58,524 nt of DNA from NCBI RefSeq assembly GCF_000588875.1, contig NZ_JEMV01000031.1:389-58912 (forward strand), read 5' to 3'. Positions 1 to 8,968 of the stretch are shown piece by piece; the stretch's first letter is position 1; the number at the start of each line of letters is the position of its first letter. Both the position numbers and the translations under genes were made by a program. The notes under the pieces are model-generated. The model was given only the letters and a program-made list of their open reading frames with translations, did no database searches and was not told the origin of the DNA. The stretch comes from Sphingobium sp. Ant17. GTDB taxonomy: Bacteria; Pseudomonadota; Alphaproteobacteria; Sphingomonadales; Sphingomonadaceae.

Positions 1-214
1 CCGCTGGACCTCGGGCGTTGAACCGCACCACCCAATCCCGCACGATCTGCAGGGTCACTCCGCCGATGCGCGCGGCATCGCTGCGGTTCGCGCCATCATA
101 GATTTCCGCCAAAGCTAGCAGTCGGCGTCCCTGGTTCGCGCTCTTTGTCGTCCGCGCCAGTCGCCTCAAGCCCGCTGCATCAAAGTCGTCTCGCAATCCA
201 ATCGCTGCACCCAT
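1..214 (-). mobile_element. IS630-family transposase, N-terminal part (runs off the left edge)
   Basis: The reverse strand reads an open frame from ATG at 214 to the window edge, 71 codons. It begins MGAAIGLRDDFDAAGLRRLA and contains a helix-turn-helix, SDAARIGGVTLQIVRDWVV, at about residues 45-63, as in the N-terminal DNA-binding part of IS630/Tc1-type transposases. A good ribosome site, GGAGG, lies about 8 bases upstream of the ATG. The DDE catalytic part lies outside the window, so it cannot be said whether the element is intact. I could not define its terminal inverted repeat or TA target duplication in 215-396. Family assignment rests on recognising this N-terminus and is fairly confident. 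Confidence 0.75.
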
Positions 215-396
215 GACAATGCCCTCCAACCCGAAGACATAGATTCATAGTTTCGCCGCTTTGGGAATCCCCCACGTGAGTCAGCATCACGGACGGATGG
301 TATTACTTCGCGCGCACATGGGCGAAGCAAGCAGCTTTCGCCGCACATTCAATTCGCTATCGATGCTGAATATCGCCTCGCGCGTTTGCGCTTGGG

Positions 397-444
397 AGAT
401 TTTCGGGCGTCCGTCCCCCGGACGGCCGCAATTTCCGAAAATCT
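397..444. other. Compound inverted repeat abutting the 3' end of tRNA-Pro
   Basis: AGATTTTCGG at 397-406 is an exact inverted repeat of CCGAAAATCT at 435-444, and a smaller GTCCG/CGGAC stem lies inside it. The outer arm ends at the base next to the encoded CCA of the tRNA gene. On the tRNA strand no T-run follows, so it is not a classical intrinsic terminator. It may act in 3' processing or termination of the tRNA transcript. Confidence 0.55.
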
Positions 445-521
445 TGGTCGGGACGAGAGGATTCGAACCTCCGACCCCCACACCCCCAGTGTGATGCGCT
501 ACCAGGCTGCGCTACGTCCCG
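445..521 (-). tRNA. tRNA-Pro(GGG)
   Basis: The reverse strand from 521 to 445 folds as a complete 77-base tRNA. The acceptor arm CGGGACG pairs with CGTCCCG. The D arm is GCGC/GCGC, the anticodon stem TCACA/TGTGG encloses loop CTGGGGG with anticodon GGG, and the T arm is GGAGG-TTCGAAT-CCTCT. The discriminator A and CCA are encoded. The GGG anticodon reads CCC/CCU proline codons. It lies between the IS630 fragment and the yajC operon on the opposite strand. Confidence 0.96.
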
Positions 522-707
522 ACCGGAGGAGCGCCTTTAGAAGGCGTTGCGGCAAGTTGCAAGGGATTCGATGCAGGCTTTTGCGCCCATGTGCGATTCC
601 CTAATCATATTGCCTCCGCCATCGCATCTGTGGTAGCCGCCCGGCCTTGATCCGCCGGTGCCCCATGCGTCGCGCGGCCGACAGACATATAGGCGAAAGT
701 CCCACCC

Positions 708-1043
708 ATGTTCATATCGACAGCCTTTGCCCAGACCGCCGGCGGTGAAGCCTCCGGTGCCGGAATCCTGGTGCAGATGGCACCGCTGGTCCTGATCTTC
801 GTCGTTTTCTATTTCCTGCTGATCCGTCCGCAGCAAAAGAAGATGAAAGAGCATAAGGCCAAGATCGACGCAGTGAAGAAGGGCGACCAGGTCGTCACCG
901 GCGGCGGTTTGATCGGCAAGGTCGTGCGCGTCGATGACATCTATGCCGATGTCGAACTGGCACCGGGCATGAAGGTCAAGGCGGTCAAGTCGACCCTGAC
1001 CGACGTGATCGACCCGACGACTGCCAAGCCCGCGAACGACTGA
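708..1043 (+). CDS. yajC: Preprotein translocase subunit YajC
   Basis: YajC is a small inner-membrane partner of the SecDF complex, which assists protein export through SecYEG. The 111-residue product has a short N-terminal segment and one strong membrane helix at about residues 22-41 (VQMAPLVLIFVVFYFLLI). The YajC hallmark RPQQKKMKEH follows, then a small cytoplasmic domain with GDQVVTGGGLIGKV. Length and architecture match the family. It heads the yajC-secD-secF-Mth938 operon, with secD starting 8 bases after its stop. Confidence 0.97.
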   Translation: MFISTAFAQTAGGEASGAGILVQMAPLVLIFVVFYFLLIRPQQKKMKEHKAKIDAVKKGDQVVTGGGLIGKVVRVDDIYADVELAPGMKVKAVKSTLTDVIDPTTAKPAND

Positions 1044-1051
1044 CCCCAACG

Positions 1052-2650
1052 ATGCTCAATTTCTCGCGTGCGGCGGTGATCGCGATCATCCTGCCCCTGT
1101 TGATCGGCGTGCTGTGCGCGGTGCCGAGCTTCCTGCCCGACGCCACCGTGGCCCGGCTGCCCGGTTTCATGCAGACGCGGGTCAACCTTGGCCTCGACCT
1201 GTCGGGCGGCAGCCATTTGCTGCTCGAAGCCTCGACGCAGGATGTCGCCAGGCAGCGGCTCGTCAATATGGAGGAGCAGGTTCGGACCGAATTGCGCCGG
1301 GGTGACCCGCGCATCGCGATCGGCGATATCTCCAGCCGCGACGGGAAGCTGAGCTTCATGGTGCGCGATCCTGCCCAAGTGGATGCCGCCGTCGAGCGTA
1401 TCCGCCCGCTGACGCAGGGCGCGGGACTGACCGGCCAGCGCGATTTCGACGTGGCGGTTGTGAACAGCCAGACCGTGACGATCACCCCGACCAATGCGGG
1501 CATCGACAATGCCGTCAAGAGTACGATGGAAGTCGCGACCGAGGTGATCCGCAAGCGCATCGACGAAATGGGCACGCGCGAACCGACGATCCAGCAGCAG
1601 GGCAGCAATCGCATCGTCGTGCAGGTGCCGGGGCTGCAAGACCCCAAGGCGCTCAAGGATCTGCTGGGCCAGACCGCCAAGCTGGAATTCAAGCTGGTCG
1701 ATACGACCGCCAATCCGTCCGAAGTGGCGCAGGGCCGTGCCCCGGTGGGCAGCGAAGTATTGCCTTATCTCGATAATCCGTCGGGCGTGCCGTTGATCGC
1801 GGTCAAGCGTCAGGTGATGGTGTCGGGCGACGAATTGACCGACGCGACGCAGGGCTATGACCAGAATAACCAGGCGATCGTCAACATCCGCTTCAACAGT
1901 TCGGGCGGCCGCAAATTCGGGCAGGTGACGTCGCAGAATGTCAATCGTCCGTTCGCGATCATCCTCGACGGCAAGGTGCTGTCAGCACCCAATATCAACG
2001 AACCGATCCTGGGCGGCAGCGCGCAGATCAGTGGCAATTTCACGGTCGAGAGCGCCAACCAGTTGGCGATCGCGTTGCGCTCGGGCAAGCTGCCGGTCAC
2101 TTTCGCAGTAGTTGAGGAACGCACGGTCGGACCGGGCTTGGGGGCGGATTCGATTCGCGCCGGCCTGATCGCGTCGATCATCGCGGTGGTCGCGGTCGCG
2201 ATCTTCATGTTCTTAAGCTATGGCCGCTTTGGCATGTATGCCAATCTGGCCGTCGCCATCAACGTCGCGGTTATCCTGGGCGTGATGGGCATATTGGGCG
2301 CGACGCTGACGCTGCCGGGCATTGCCGGTTTCGTGCTGACGATCGGCACTGCGGTCGACGCCAACGTGCTGATCTATGAACGGATTCGCGAAGAGCGGCG
2401 GCGCGGGCGCAATGTCGTTCAGGCGATCGAACATGGCTATAAGGAAGCCAGCCGCACCATTTTCGAGGCGAACGTGACCCATGCCATTGCGGGCGGGATC
2501 ATGCTGGCGCTGGGGTCGGGGCCAGTCAAGGGCTTCGCCATCGTGCTGCTGATCGGCATCGCGACCAGCGTGTTCACCGCTGTTACCTTCACCCGCGTGA
2601 TCGTCGCCAACTGGGTGCGCCGCACCCGGCCGACGGACATCCATATTTAA
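1052..2650 (+). CDS. secD: Protein translocase subunit SecD
   Basis: SecD, with SecF, is an RND-type membrane protein that uses the proton gradient to complete protein translocation. The 532-residue protein has an N-terminal membrane helix, then the conserved motif LGLDLSGGSHLLLE at about residues 47-60, and a large periplasmic P1 domain. The C-terminal half has five further helices and the conserved GTAVDANVLIYERIREE segment, whose acidic residue is linked to proton coupling in the family. It sits between yajC and secF in the usual order, and I see no defects. Confidence 0.97.
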   Translation: MLNFSRAAVIAIILPLLIGVLCAVPSFLPDATVARLPGFMQTRVNLGLDLSGGSHLLLEASTQDVARQRLVNMEEQVRTELRRGDPRIAIGDISSRDGKLSFMVRDPAQVDAAVERIRPLTQGAGLTGQRDFDVAVVNSQTVTITPTNAGIDNAVKSTMEVATEVIRKRIDEMGTREPTIQQQGSNRIVVQVPGLQDPKALKDLLGQTAKLEFKLVDTTANPSEVAQGRAPVGSEVLPYLDNPSGVPLIAVKRQVMVSGDELTDATQGYDQNNQAIVNIRFNSSGGRKFGQVTSQNVNRPFAIILDGKVLSAPNINEPILGGSAQISGNFTVESANQLAIALRSGKLPVTFAVVEERTVGPGLGADSIRAGLIASIIAVVAVAIFMFLSYGRFGMYANLAVAINVAVILGVMGILGATLTLPGIAGFVLTIGTAVDANVLIYERIREERRRGRNVVQAIEHGYKEASRTIFEANVTHAIAGGIMLALGSGPVKGFAIVLLIGIATSVFTAVTFTRVIVANWVRRTRPTDIHI

Positions 2651-2671
2651 GAGGGGCGGGAGGACACACCC

Positions 2672-3658
2672 ATGAAACTTCTAAAGCTCGTCCCCGACAA
2701 TACGAACATTGGCTTCGTCGCTATACGGAAGTGGGCGTTTGCGCTCACTGCCCTGCTGACGGTGCTCGCCGTCGGCGCTACGGCCTATAAAGGCCTCAAT
2801 ATGGGCGTCGATTTCGTCGGCGGCCTCATGATCGAAGCGAAATTCCCGCAAAATGTCGAAACCGACAAGGTGCGCACGACCATCGCCTCGCTCGATGTCG
2901 GTGAAAGCTCGCTGCAGCAGTTCGGTGATCCCAAGACGGTGCAGATCCGCCTGCCATTGCCCGCGCAGGGCGGGGCCGGAGCGGCCAATGCGGTCGTGGA
3001 AAAGACCCGCAATGCGATGACCGCGCAATTCCCCGGCGTCACCTTCTCCCGCTACGACACGGTGTCGGGCAAGGTGTCGGGCGAGCTGATCCAGAATGGC
3101 ATCCTGGCAGTCGTGCTCGCGATCCTGGGCATCGCGGTGTTCAGCTGGTTCCGCTATGAATGGCAGTTCGGCGTGTCGACCTTCGTCGCAATCGTCCACG
3201 ACGTTCTCATGACGCTCGGCTTCTTTGCGGTGACGCAGTTGGAGTTTGACCTCAATATCGTGGCCGCCGTGCTGACGATCGTGGGTTATTCGATCAACGA
3301 CAAGATGGTGATCGACGACCGTATCCGCGAGAATATGCGCAAATATCGCAAGATGGACATGAAGGCGCTGATCGACCTGTCCGTCAATGAAACGCTGCCG
3401 CGCACGGTGATGACGTCGGTGACGATCATGTTGGCGCTCGGTGCGTTGCTGCTGTTCGGCGGCCATGTGCTGCGCGGCTTCACTGCGGCGATGATGCTGG
3501 GCATCATCGTTGGCACCTATTCGTCGGTCTATGTGTCGTCCTCGCTGCTGATCTCGCTGGGCCTTTCCCCGATGTCGTCGGAAAAGAAGGCCGCCAAGGC
3601 GAACCTCGCGTCGCAGGCCGAGCGGGTCGGGCCGCGCGATGATGGGGCCAAGCCCTGA
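2672..3658 (+). CDS. secF: Protein translocase subunit SecF
   Basis: SecF is the partner of SecD in the inner membrane. The 328-residue product starts at ATG 2672, after a GGGAGGA ribosome site. It has a first membrane helix at about residues 20-40, the GVDFVGGLMIEAKF motif, a short periplasmic region, and five helices including TIVGYSINDKMVIDDRIREN. That segment corresponds to the conserved SecF motif with an acidic proton-path residue. The start lies 21 bases after secD, so the two are almost certainly co-transcribed. Confidence 0.97.
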   Translation: MKLLKLVPDNTNIGFVAIRKWAFALTALLTVLAVGATAYKGLNMGVDFVGGLMIEAKFPQNVETDKVRTTIASLDVGESSLQQFGDPKTVQIRLPLPAQGGAGAANAVVEKTRNAMTAQFPGVTFSRYDTVSGKVSGELIQNGILAVVLAILGIAVFSWFRYEWQFGVSTFVAIVHDVLMTLGFFAVTQLEFDLNIVAAVLTIVGYSINDKMVIDDRIRENMRKYRKMDMKALIDLSVNETLPRTVMTSVTIMLALGALLLFGGHVLRGFTAAMMLGIIVGTYSSVYVSSSLLISLGLSPMSSEKKAAKANLASQAERVGPRDDGAKP

Positions 3659-3678
3659 GCGAGGAACGGCGTACCGGC

Positions 3679-4056
3679 ATGGAATCGCGCCGCGACGATA
3701 GCGGGCAGGGGCCGATCGTCACCGGTTTTGCCGGGCGCGGTTTCCGGGTGCGCGACGATCTGTTTCCCAACGGCCTGTTGCTCAGCCCCGTGCGGGCGAT
3801 GGCCTGGGACGATGCACCGACAGTCGACGCGCTGACGCTGGCGGCACTGGGCGACCTGCTGGACGGCGATCCGCGTCCTGAATTTCTGTTACTGGGCACA
3901 GGGGCCGGACTGCGCCAGCCACCGCGGGCCTTTGTGCGCGATCTGGAGGCCAAGGGGATCGGCCTGGAGGCGATGGACAGCCGGGCCGCCGCGCGTGCCT
4001 GGGGTGTATTACGGGCCGAGGAACGGTCGATCGTCGCGGCGCTGCTGCCGCTCTGA
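3679..4056 (+). CDS. Mth938-like domain protein
   Basis: This is a 125-residue soluble protein of the Mth938/NDUFAF3-like fold. Features of the family are the opening IVTGFAGRGFRV, the central FLLLGTGAGLRQPP segment, and the C-terminal GIGLEAMDSRAAARAWGVL. Members are linked to complex I assembly in mitochondria, but the bacterial role is not established. Its position directly behind secF is a common alphaproteobacterial arrangement, so co-transcription with the Sec genes is likely. The bidirectional terminator at 4075-4109 ends the unit. Confidence 0.85.
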   Translation: MESRRDDSGQGPIVTGFAGRGFRVRDDLFPNGLLLSPVRAMAWDDAPTVDALTLAALGDLLDGDPRPEFLLLGTGAGLRQPPRAFVRDLEAKGIGLEAMDSRAAARAWGVLRAEERSIVAALLPL

Positions 4057-4074
4057 ACGGCGGGTTGAGGGATA

Positions 4075-4109
4075 CAAAAAGGGCCGCCCGGTGGGGCGGC
4101 CCTTTTTGT
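4075..4109. terminator. Bidirectional intrinsic terminator between the secF operon and the autotransporter gene
   Basis: AAAAAGGGCCGCCC and GGGCGGCCCTTTTT form a perfect GC-rich stem around a short GGTG-type loop, with A-run and T-run flanks. Convergent genes end on both sides, at 4056 (+) and 4126 (-), so it can serve both transcripts. Confidence 0.92.
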
Positions 4110-4125
4110 TGGCGGATGGAGCGGA

Positions 4126-7100
4126 TCAGAAGTGGATCTTCACGCCCGCACGATAGCTTTGATAGCTGATGTCCTTGCGCCAGACCGTCGTATCGGCGGT
4201 CAGGTTGAGGTCGACAGAGCCAGCCCGGATGGTCAGGCCACCGCCGATCTCACCCCAATTCTTGTCGGAGCCACCCAAGGCGAAGGGCGCGAGGCTGCCC
4301 GTACCCCCGACCAGATTGGCGAGGAAGAAAGCCGGTTGGTCGTTGAACTCATGGACATAATTGGCGGTGAGATAGGGTTTGAACCCGCCCGTATTCGCCT
4401 TGACCGTCGCGCCCAGGCGACCCTGCGCGCTGCGGATCGCGTGGCGCTTGATCACCAGCGCGGCGTCGCCGCCATATTCCGCGAGGTTGCCCGAGCTGAT
4501 ATAGGCCCCGCGCAGCGCCGCGCGAGGAACGATGCTGAACGCATCGCTGCCCAATGCCTTGCTGAGGCCGAGTTCGCTCGACAGCGCCAGTTCCTGGTCG
4601 CTGCCATAGAGGGTGTAGGGGGTAATGCCGACCGCGAAGGACCGGCGCGAACGGGTTGCCATGGTGCCCGCGCTGCCGACCGCATCCAGCTTGATGCCGC
4701 CAAGATCGAACGCGCCATAGACGGTGCCCTGATAGAGGCGTGCCCGGCTCCAATCATTGGCCCCAGTATTGCCCTTCAACTCGCTGAAAGAGGCAGACAG
4801 GCCGATGACGCCGGTGTCGCCGAACGCCTTTTCGATGCCAGCGGCCATATACCAGCCGTCGAACTGGTCGCGGCCAAGCGGCGTGGCGGTCCGCATCGGC
4901 GCGCTGTCGCCGTCGATATAGCCACCCGCCAGGAAGGCGCTGACGTCATCGGGCAATACGCCTTCGCGCGTCATCATATCGTTGCTGCCGCCCTGCGCCA
5001 TGCCCAGGTCGATATTGTTGAGGCTGGCGGCGGCCAGTTGCAGCGGCTGGCCGGTCATGGTCAGCGTGCCGCCCATCGCCCCGCCATCGAGCTTCGTCAG
5101 GCGGTCGCGATAGAAGCGCGCCATATTGTCGTTCAGCACTTCGGACATCGACGTCTTGAGCGTCTCGGTGCGCGGCGCCATCGCTTCGAAGTTCGCCTGG
5201 ACCCCGGCCACGCTCAGCAAATCCGCCTCGCCATAGAGATTGGCATAGGTGGCGGAGCGCGACCGGTTCTGGTCGAGCAGCTGGGCAAAGCTGGTCTGGT
5301 TCGGCGCAGCGCGATTGACGACATCGGCATAAAGACCCGCATCGATCCGCACGCTGACGCTGTTGGGGCCATAGAATAGAACCGGCTTCAACACGGCCGA
5401 CAGATTGGTCGGCGCGGCAAAGCTGCCATCCACGCCGCCCTCTGCTGTCAGGAAGGTATAGCTGTTGCCGGCGCGGATCCGGGCACCGGTCGCGGCACCA
5501 AAGGCCACGCGGCCGCCCAATGCGGCGATGCCGTTGAGGGGGTCGCCGACCGCGAGCGGCGCTAGGTCGCCATCGGCTTCCACGAACTGCGTCGCCCGAA
5601 CCGCCAGCACGTCCGATACGCCATTGGCACCCAGATCGATCTGCAATGTGCTGCCCGACGAGAGCAGCGCATTGCCTTCGATGCCGAGCGTTCCGATCGT
5701 ACCGACCCCGCCGGGCGCGATCGTGCCCAGCACGTTGGTGAAATAGGGTGCGCGCACTATTCCCTTGCCCGACAACAGGCCGGTCATGAGGAAATAGTCG
5801 CCCGGCGTCTCGACCGTGCCATCGACATTCATCACACCGGACAGATGGGCAATGTCCATCAGGCTGGTCAGCGATCCGCTGGCGGTGACGTCAAGCGCGG
5901 CACCCGTGCCTGCGATCGTGAAACGATCGACGGTGGCGACCGTGTTGAGCGTGGTCTTGCCCGCTGCGCTGAGCGTCACGTCATAATAGCGGCCGATCAC
6001 CCCCTGAGCGGCAAGCGGGTCGATATTGTTCGGCACGAAGCTCGTCGCGCCGGGCAAGCCGTTCGCCAAGGTGGGCGTGGGTAGAGCCGCAACACTGACA
6101 TCTTCCGCCTGCGCCTCCTGCACCGCGCCGGTGGGCAGGGTGACATTCTCAGCATTGGGGCTGCGTTCGGCGATCTCCACCTTGCCCTTATTGTTGCTGA
6201 CCACGGTAGAGCCGGTGGTGGTGCCAGCCGCGTCCGCAACAACGGGTTCGCCATCGATGATCAGCGTGTCGGTGCCGACATCATAGCATAGATCGTCCGG
6301 CCCATCATTGGGCTGGTAGCAGATCTGACCGAATTTCTGCGTGCTGTCCTGCCCGAACGCGCCGGCGCCCGGCGTCGTGGGCACGCCGTTCACCAGCGCG
6401 CCATTGCTGTCGATCACGCGATAATTGGGGTCGAGCGCGGTCACCCAATGGTCAGGATCGCTCCACAGGCCGTCCCCTGCCTTCGCGGTGGCATAGCGAT
6501 AGGGGTTGTTCTGGGCGATCCAGTCCCAGAACAGATAGAGCGGCTGGTAGAAGGACGAGCCTCCATAGGAGCTTTGCGGCTGTTCGAGGAAATAGCGGCT
6601 GCCGCCGGAAAGAACGCCGATGATCGTCTTTTCGTTGAAGGCCTGATCCAGGATCAGCGGGCCGCCCGAATCGCCGCCTGCGGTGCTGCCTTCATTGGGC
6701 AGCGCATCATCCTTGAACAGGTTGAAGTCGAACGGATTTTCCCGGGTCGGATCATCGAAATCGGTGTGATAGAGATTTTGGGTATAGCCGCCCGGTGCGC
6801 CAAACAGGAACGCATCGATATCATCGAGCGAGCCGAGCAACCCAAGGAAGTTTTCCGCCGTCTTGCGACGGAAGTCGATGCCTGCACTGGACCCGGTCGT
6901 CCCGCTGCCGGTGCGACCATAGCCCGTGATCGTCACATGATAGCCGGTGCCCGACGTCTCGCTGATCGCCGAAGGCGCGGACAAGGCGGAAAAGAGCATC
7001 GTCCAGGTCGGCACGTCCGACGCAGGCGTGTCGAGCGTCGCCATCGCCACGTCGCCATAGAGGAAGCTCAACGCCGGCGGATCCAGCGAGTCGGGATGAT

Positions 7101-7512
7101 AGGCGATATTGTTGACGTTATAGACGCTCAACGCCGTGTTGGTCTGGAAGCCATTGCTCAGCCAGTCGATCAGGCCCGGACGGGCGTTGTTCTGGAAGGC
7201 GAAGGCGACCGGCACACCGTCATTGACGGTGCTATAGTCAGGGGTGTCGAGGTCGTTGACGCAGTGGGCGGCAAAGATGACGGTGCGCGGATTGACCAGT
7301 GTACCGGTGCACACGAAGCCGTCGGCCCGATACATGATGCCGACGCCGTTGACGTCGCTACCATCGACGATATCCGACGGGCTTTTGCTGTCGTTCGGTA
7401 CGACGGCGTGGGCCAGTGGCGCAAAGCCCAGAGCGGCCACAGCTGCCGACGCCAAAAGGCCGGTACGACCGGCGCGCGCAAGTAAGCGCGCACCATTCTT
7501 GCGAATGTGCAT
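4126..7512 (-). CDS. Trypsin-like serine protease autotransporter
   Basis: The 1128-residue product, from ATG 7512 with a GGGGAG ribosome site, has a signal peptide ending about residue 36 (APLAHA). A chymotrypsin-fold protease domain follows, with His83 in TVIFAAHC, a likely Asp154 in GDVAMATLD and Ser282 in GGDSGGPLIL. Cys68 and Cys84 match the disulfide around the catalytic His. A passenger rich in short beta-repeat motifs (about 500-750) comes next, with residues such as ATVDRFTIAGTGAALDV. The last roughly 280 residues are an autotransporter barrel ending in KIHF, with the terminal Phe expected for outer-membrane assembly. A GTG/ATG 10 codons upstream is possible but lacks a better ribosome site. 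It is monocistronic and likely exports or displays a protease; the substrate is unknown. Confidence 0.9.
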   Translation of the reverse strand: MHIRKNGARLLARAGRTGLLASAAVAALGFAPLAHAVVPNDSKSPSDIVDGSDVNGVGIMYRADGFVCTGTLVNPRTVIFAAHCVNDLDTPDYSTVNDGVPVAFAFQNNARPGLIDWLSNGFQTNTALSVYNVNNIAYHPDSLDPPALSFLYGDVAMATLDTPASDVPTWTMLFSALSAPSAISETSGTGYHVTITGYGRTGSGTTGSSAGIDFRRKTAENFLGLLGSLDDIDAFLFGAPGGYTQNLYHTDFDDPTRENPFDFNLFKDDALPNEGSTAGGDSGGPLILDQAFNEKTIIGVLSGGSRYFLEQPQSSYGGSSFYQPLYLFWDWIAQNNPYRYATAKAGDGLWSDPDHWVTALDPNYRVIDSNGALVNGVPTTPGAGAFGQDSTQKFGQICYQPNDGPDDLCYDVGTDTLIIDGEPVVADAAGTTTGSTVVSNNKGKVEIAERSPNAENVTLPTGAVQEAQAEDVSVAALPTPTLANGLPGATSFVPNNIDPLAAQGVIGRYYDVTLSAAGKTTLNTVATVDRFTIAGTGAALDVTASGSLTSLMDIAHLSGVMNVDGTVETPGDYFLMTGLLSGKGIVRAPYFTNVLGTIAPGGVGTIGTLGIEGNALLSSGSTLQIDLGANGVSDVLAVRATQFVEADGDLAPLAVGDPLNGIAALGGRVAFGAATGARIRAGNSYTFLTAEGGVDGSFAAPTNLSAVLKPVLFYGPNSVSVRIDAGLYADVVNRAAPNQTSFAQLLDQNRSRSATYANLYGEADLLSVAGVQANFEAMAPRTETLKTSMSEVLNDNMARFYRDRLTKLDGGAMGGTLTMTGQPLQLAAASLNNIDLGMAQGGSNDMMTREGVLPDDVSAFLAGGYIDGDSAPMRTATPLGRDQFDGWYMAAGIEKAFGDTGVIGLSASFSELKGNTGANDWSRARLYQGTVYGAFDLGGIKLDAVGSAGTMATRSRRSFAVGITPYTLYGSDQELALSSELGLSKALGSDAFSIVPRAALRGAYISSGNLAEYGGDAALVIKRHAIRSAQGRLGATVKANTGGFKPYLTANYVHEFNDQPAFFLANLVGGTGSLAPFALGGSDKNWGEIGGGLTIRAGSVDLNLTADTTVWRKDISYQSYRAGVKIHF

Positions 7513-7847
7513 GACGATAACTCCCCAAAGACCTGATCTCAAGCTATGTCAGCAACAGGACGAACACAATGTAGCAAATTTGAAACTTCTCCTCTGTTTC
7601 AAAAAGGTCACATGTTGATCCCTGCCCCGGGAGATTCTGTTGTAGAATGACGCAAATCTGGGTCTTGGGCGCTACGCTACTCGGCCGCCCGTGTACGCTA
7701 CTTCATGACAATGGCCGTTAACTTTAACATGGCTCAGTTTTTCGTCGGTCGAGGGCGTCCCTTGCGCAACCGCGCCGATCCGCTTAAGCATAGCATCAAG
7801 TTCCGGCTTCCCCATGAAGCTGGCGAAAAACAGAAGTGAGTTTCGGC
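7513..7847. other. Intergenic region between the divergent autotransporter and ppx genes
   Basis: About 335 bases with no credible gene. A 99-codon frame on the minus strand (7672-7971) overlaps ppx and has no recognisable family or ribosome site. The region must hold the promoters of both divergent genes. I see an AT-rich inverted repeat GTTAACTTTAAC at 7717-7728 and two copies of ACGCTACT near 7674 and 7696, but no convincing -35/-10 pair. Confidence 0.5.
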
Positions 7848-8968
7848 ATGGTGCAGCAGAGCCGCCCATCGCCGCAGAGTTCCGGTCCGACCGGTGGTTT
7901 TTCGGGCAAGCGTGTCCGATCCGGTCAGGGCAATGGGAGCAAGGCTGCGGCCATTCCTCCCCCGTCACCATCGCGGGGTTCTGCGCCCCATGGCGTGCGT
8001 GAGCGGCGATCCTATGCCGCGATCGACCTTGGCACCAATAATTGCCGCTTGCTCATCGCCAAGCCATCGGCCGACGGCTTCATCGTCGTCGATGCCTTTT
8101 CGCGCATCGTGCGACTGGGCGAAGGGCTGGCATCGACCGGGCGGATCAGCGACGCCGCGATCGATCGCGCCATTGCCGCGCTGTCCGTCTGCGCCGACAA
8201 GTTGCGCCGCCGTCATGTGACGCTGGCCCGATCGGTCGCGACCGAAGCCTGTCGCCGCGCGTCCAATGGCACGGACTTCATCCAGCGCGTCTATCGCGAA
8301 ACCGGCATCGCCCTCGACATCATCAGCGCGCAGGAAGAGGCGAGGCTGGCGGTGTTGGGTTGCCATGCGCTGTTGGAACCCGGCAACGGTCCGGCCTTGA
8401 TCTTCGACATTGGTGGAGGATCGACCGAACTGGTACTAGTCGATTCAAATGGATCGGCAGGCGCCCCCCGTATCGTCGACTGGGTGAGCGCGCCTTGGGG
8501 CGTGGTGTCACTGACCGAAAGCGAAGCCTTCGACCATGGCGATCGGGACGAGCGTCTGGCTGCCTATGGCCGGATGCGCGCGCGGGTGAGCGAGGCCTTT
8601 GCCCCACTGGCCCGCCGCCTGCCGCAGGAACTGGACGACATCCGCCTGCTTGGTACGTCGGGCACGGTGACGACGCTCGCCAGCCTGCACCTCAACCTGC
8701 CGCGCTATGATCGCCAGGCGATCGACGGGCTGATTGTGCCATGCCAATCCATGCGGGCGATTTCCGAACGGCTCTCCACCATGGCGCTCGCCGAGCGGCA
8801 GAAGCTTCCCTGCATCGGCACCGAACGCGCTGATCTGGTGGTGGCAGCTGCGCCATATTGGAAGCGATCCTCGACATCTGGCCTGCCGAGCGGTTGGGCG
8901 TGGCCGATCGGGGGATTCGCGAAGGCATATTGCGCGGGCTGATGGACCGCGACGGGAGAGTGATGTGA
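7848..8968 (+). CDS. ppx: Exopolyphosphatase / pppGpp phosphohydrolase family protein (Ppx/GppA), frameshifted in this sequence
   Basis: This is a sugar-kinase/Hsp70-fold phosphatase acting on polyphosphate or pppGpp. A Ser/Pro/Gly-rich leader of about 50 residues precedes the phosphate-1 motif YAAIDLGTNNCRLLIAK. Further on come RIVRLGEGLASTG, the phosphate-2 motif LIFDIGGGSTELVLV and LLGTSGTVTTLASL. The frame breaks near 8846: one G is missing in GTGGCAG(G)CTGCGCC, and restoring it gives GCAILEAILDIWPAERLGV...RGLMDRDGRVM with stop at 8966-8968, about 373 residues. ATG 7848 is chosen; GTG 7836 is an alternative. The restored stop overlaps the GTG start of rlmE, as expected for a coupled pair. 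Confidence 0.85.

Noticed and set aside
4132..5379. Long open frame of 415 codons on the plus strand inside the autotransporter gene
   Set aside because: It is antisense to a well-supported gene with signal peptide, catalytic triad and barrel. Its amino-acid content is typical of a GC-rich shadow frame, and no ribosome site or family match is visible.
7672..7971. 99-codon minus-strand frame between the autotransporter and ppx genes
   Set aside because: It overlaps ppx, lacks a ribosome site and shows no recognisable domain, so I do not call it a gene.
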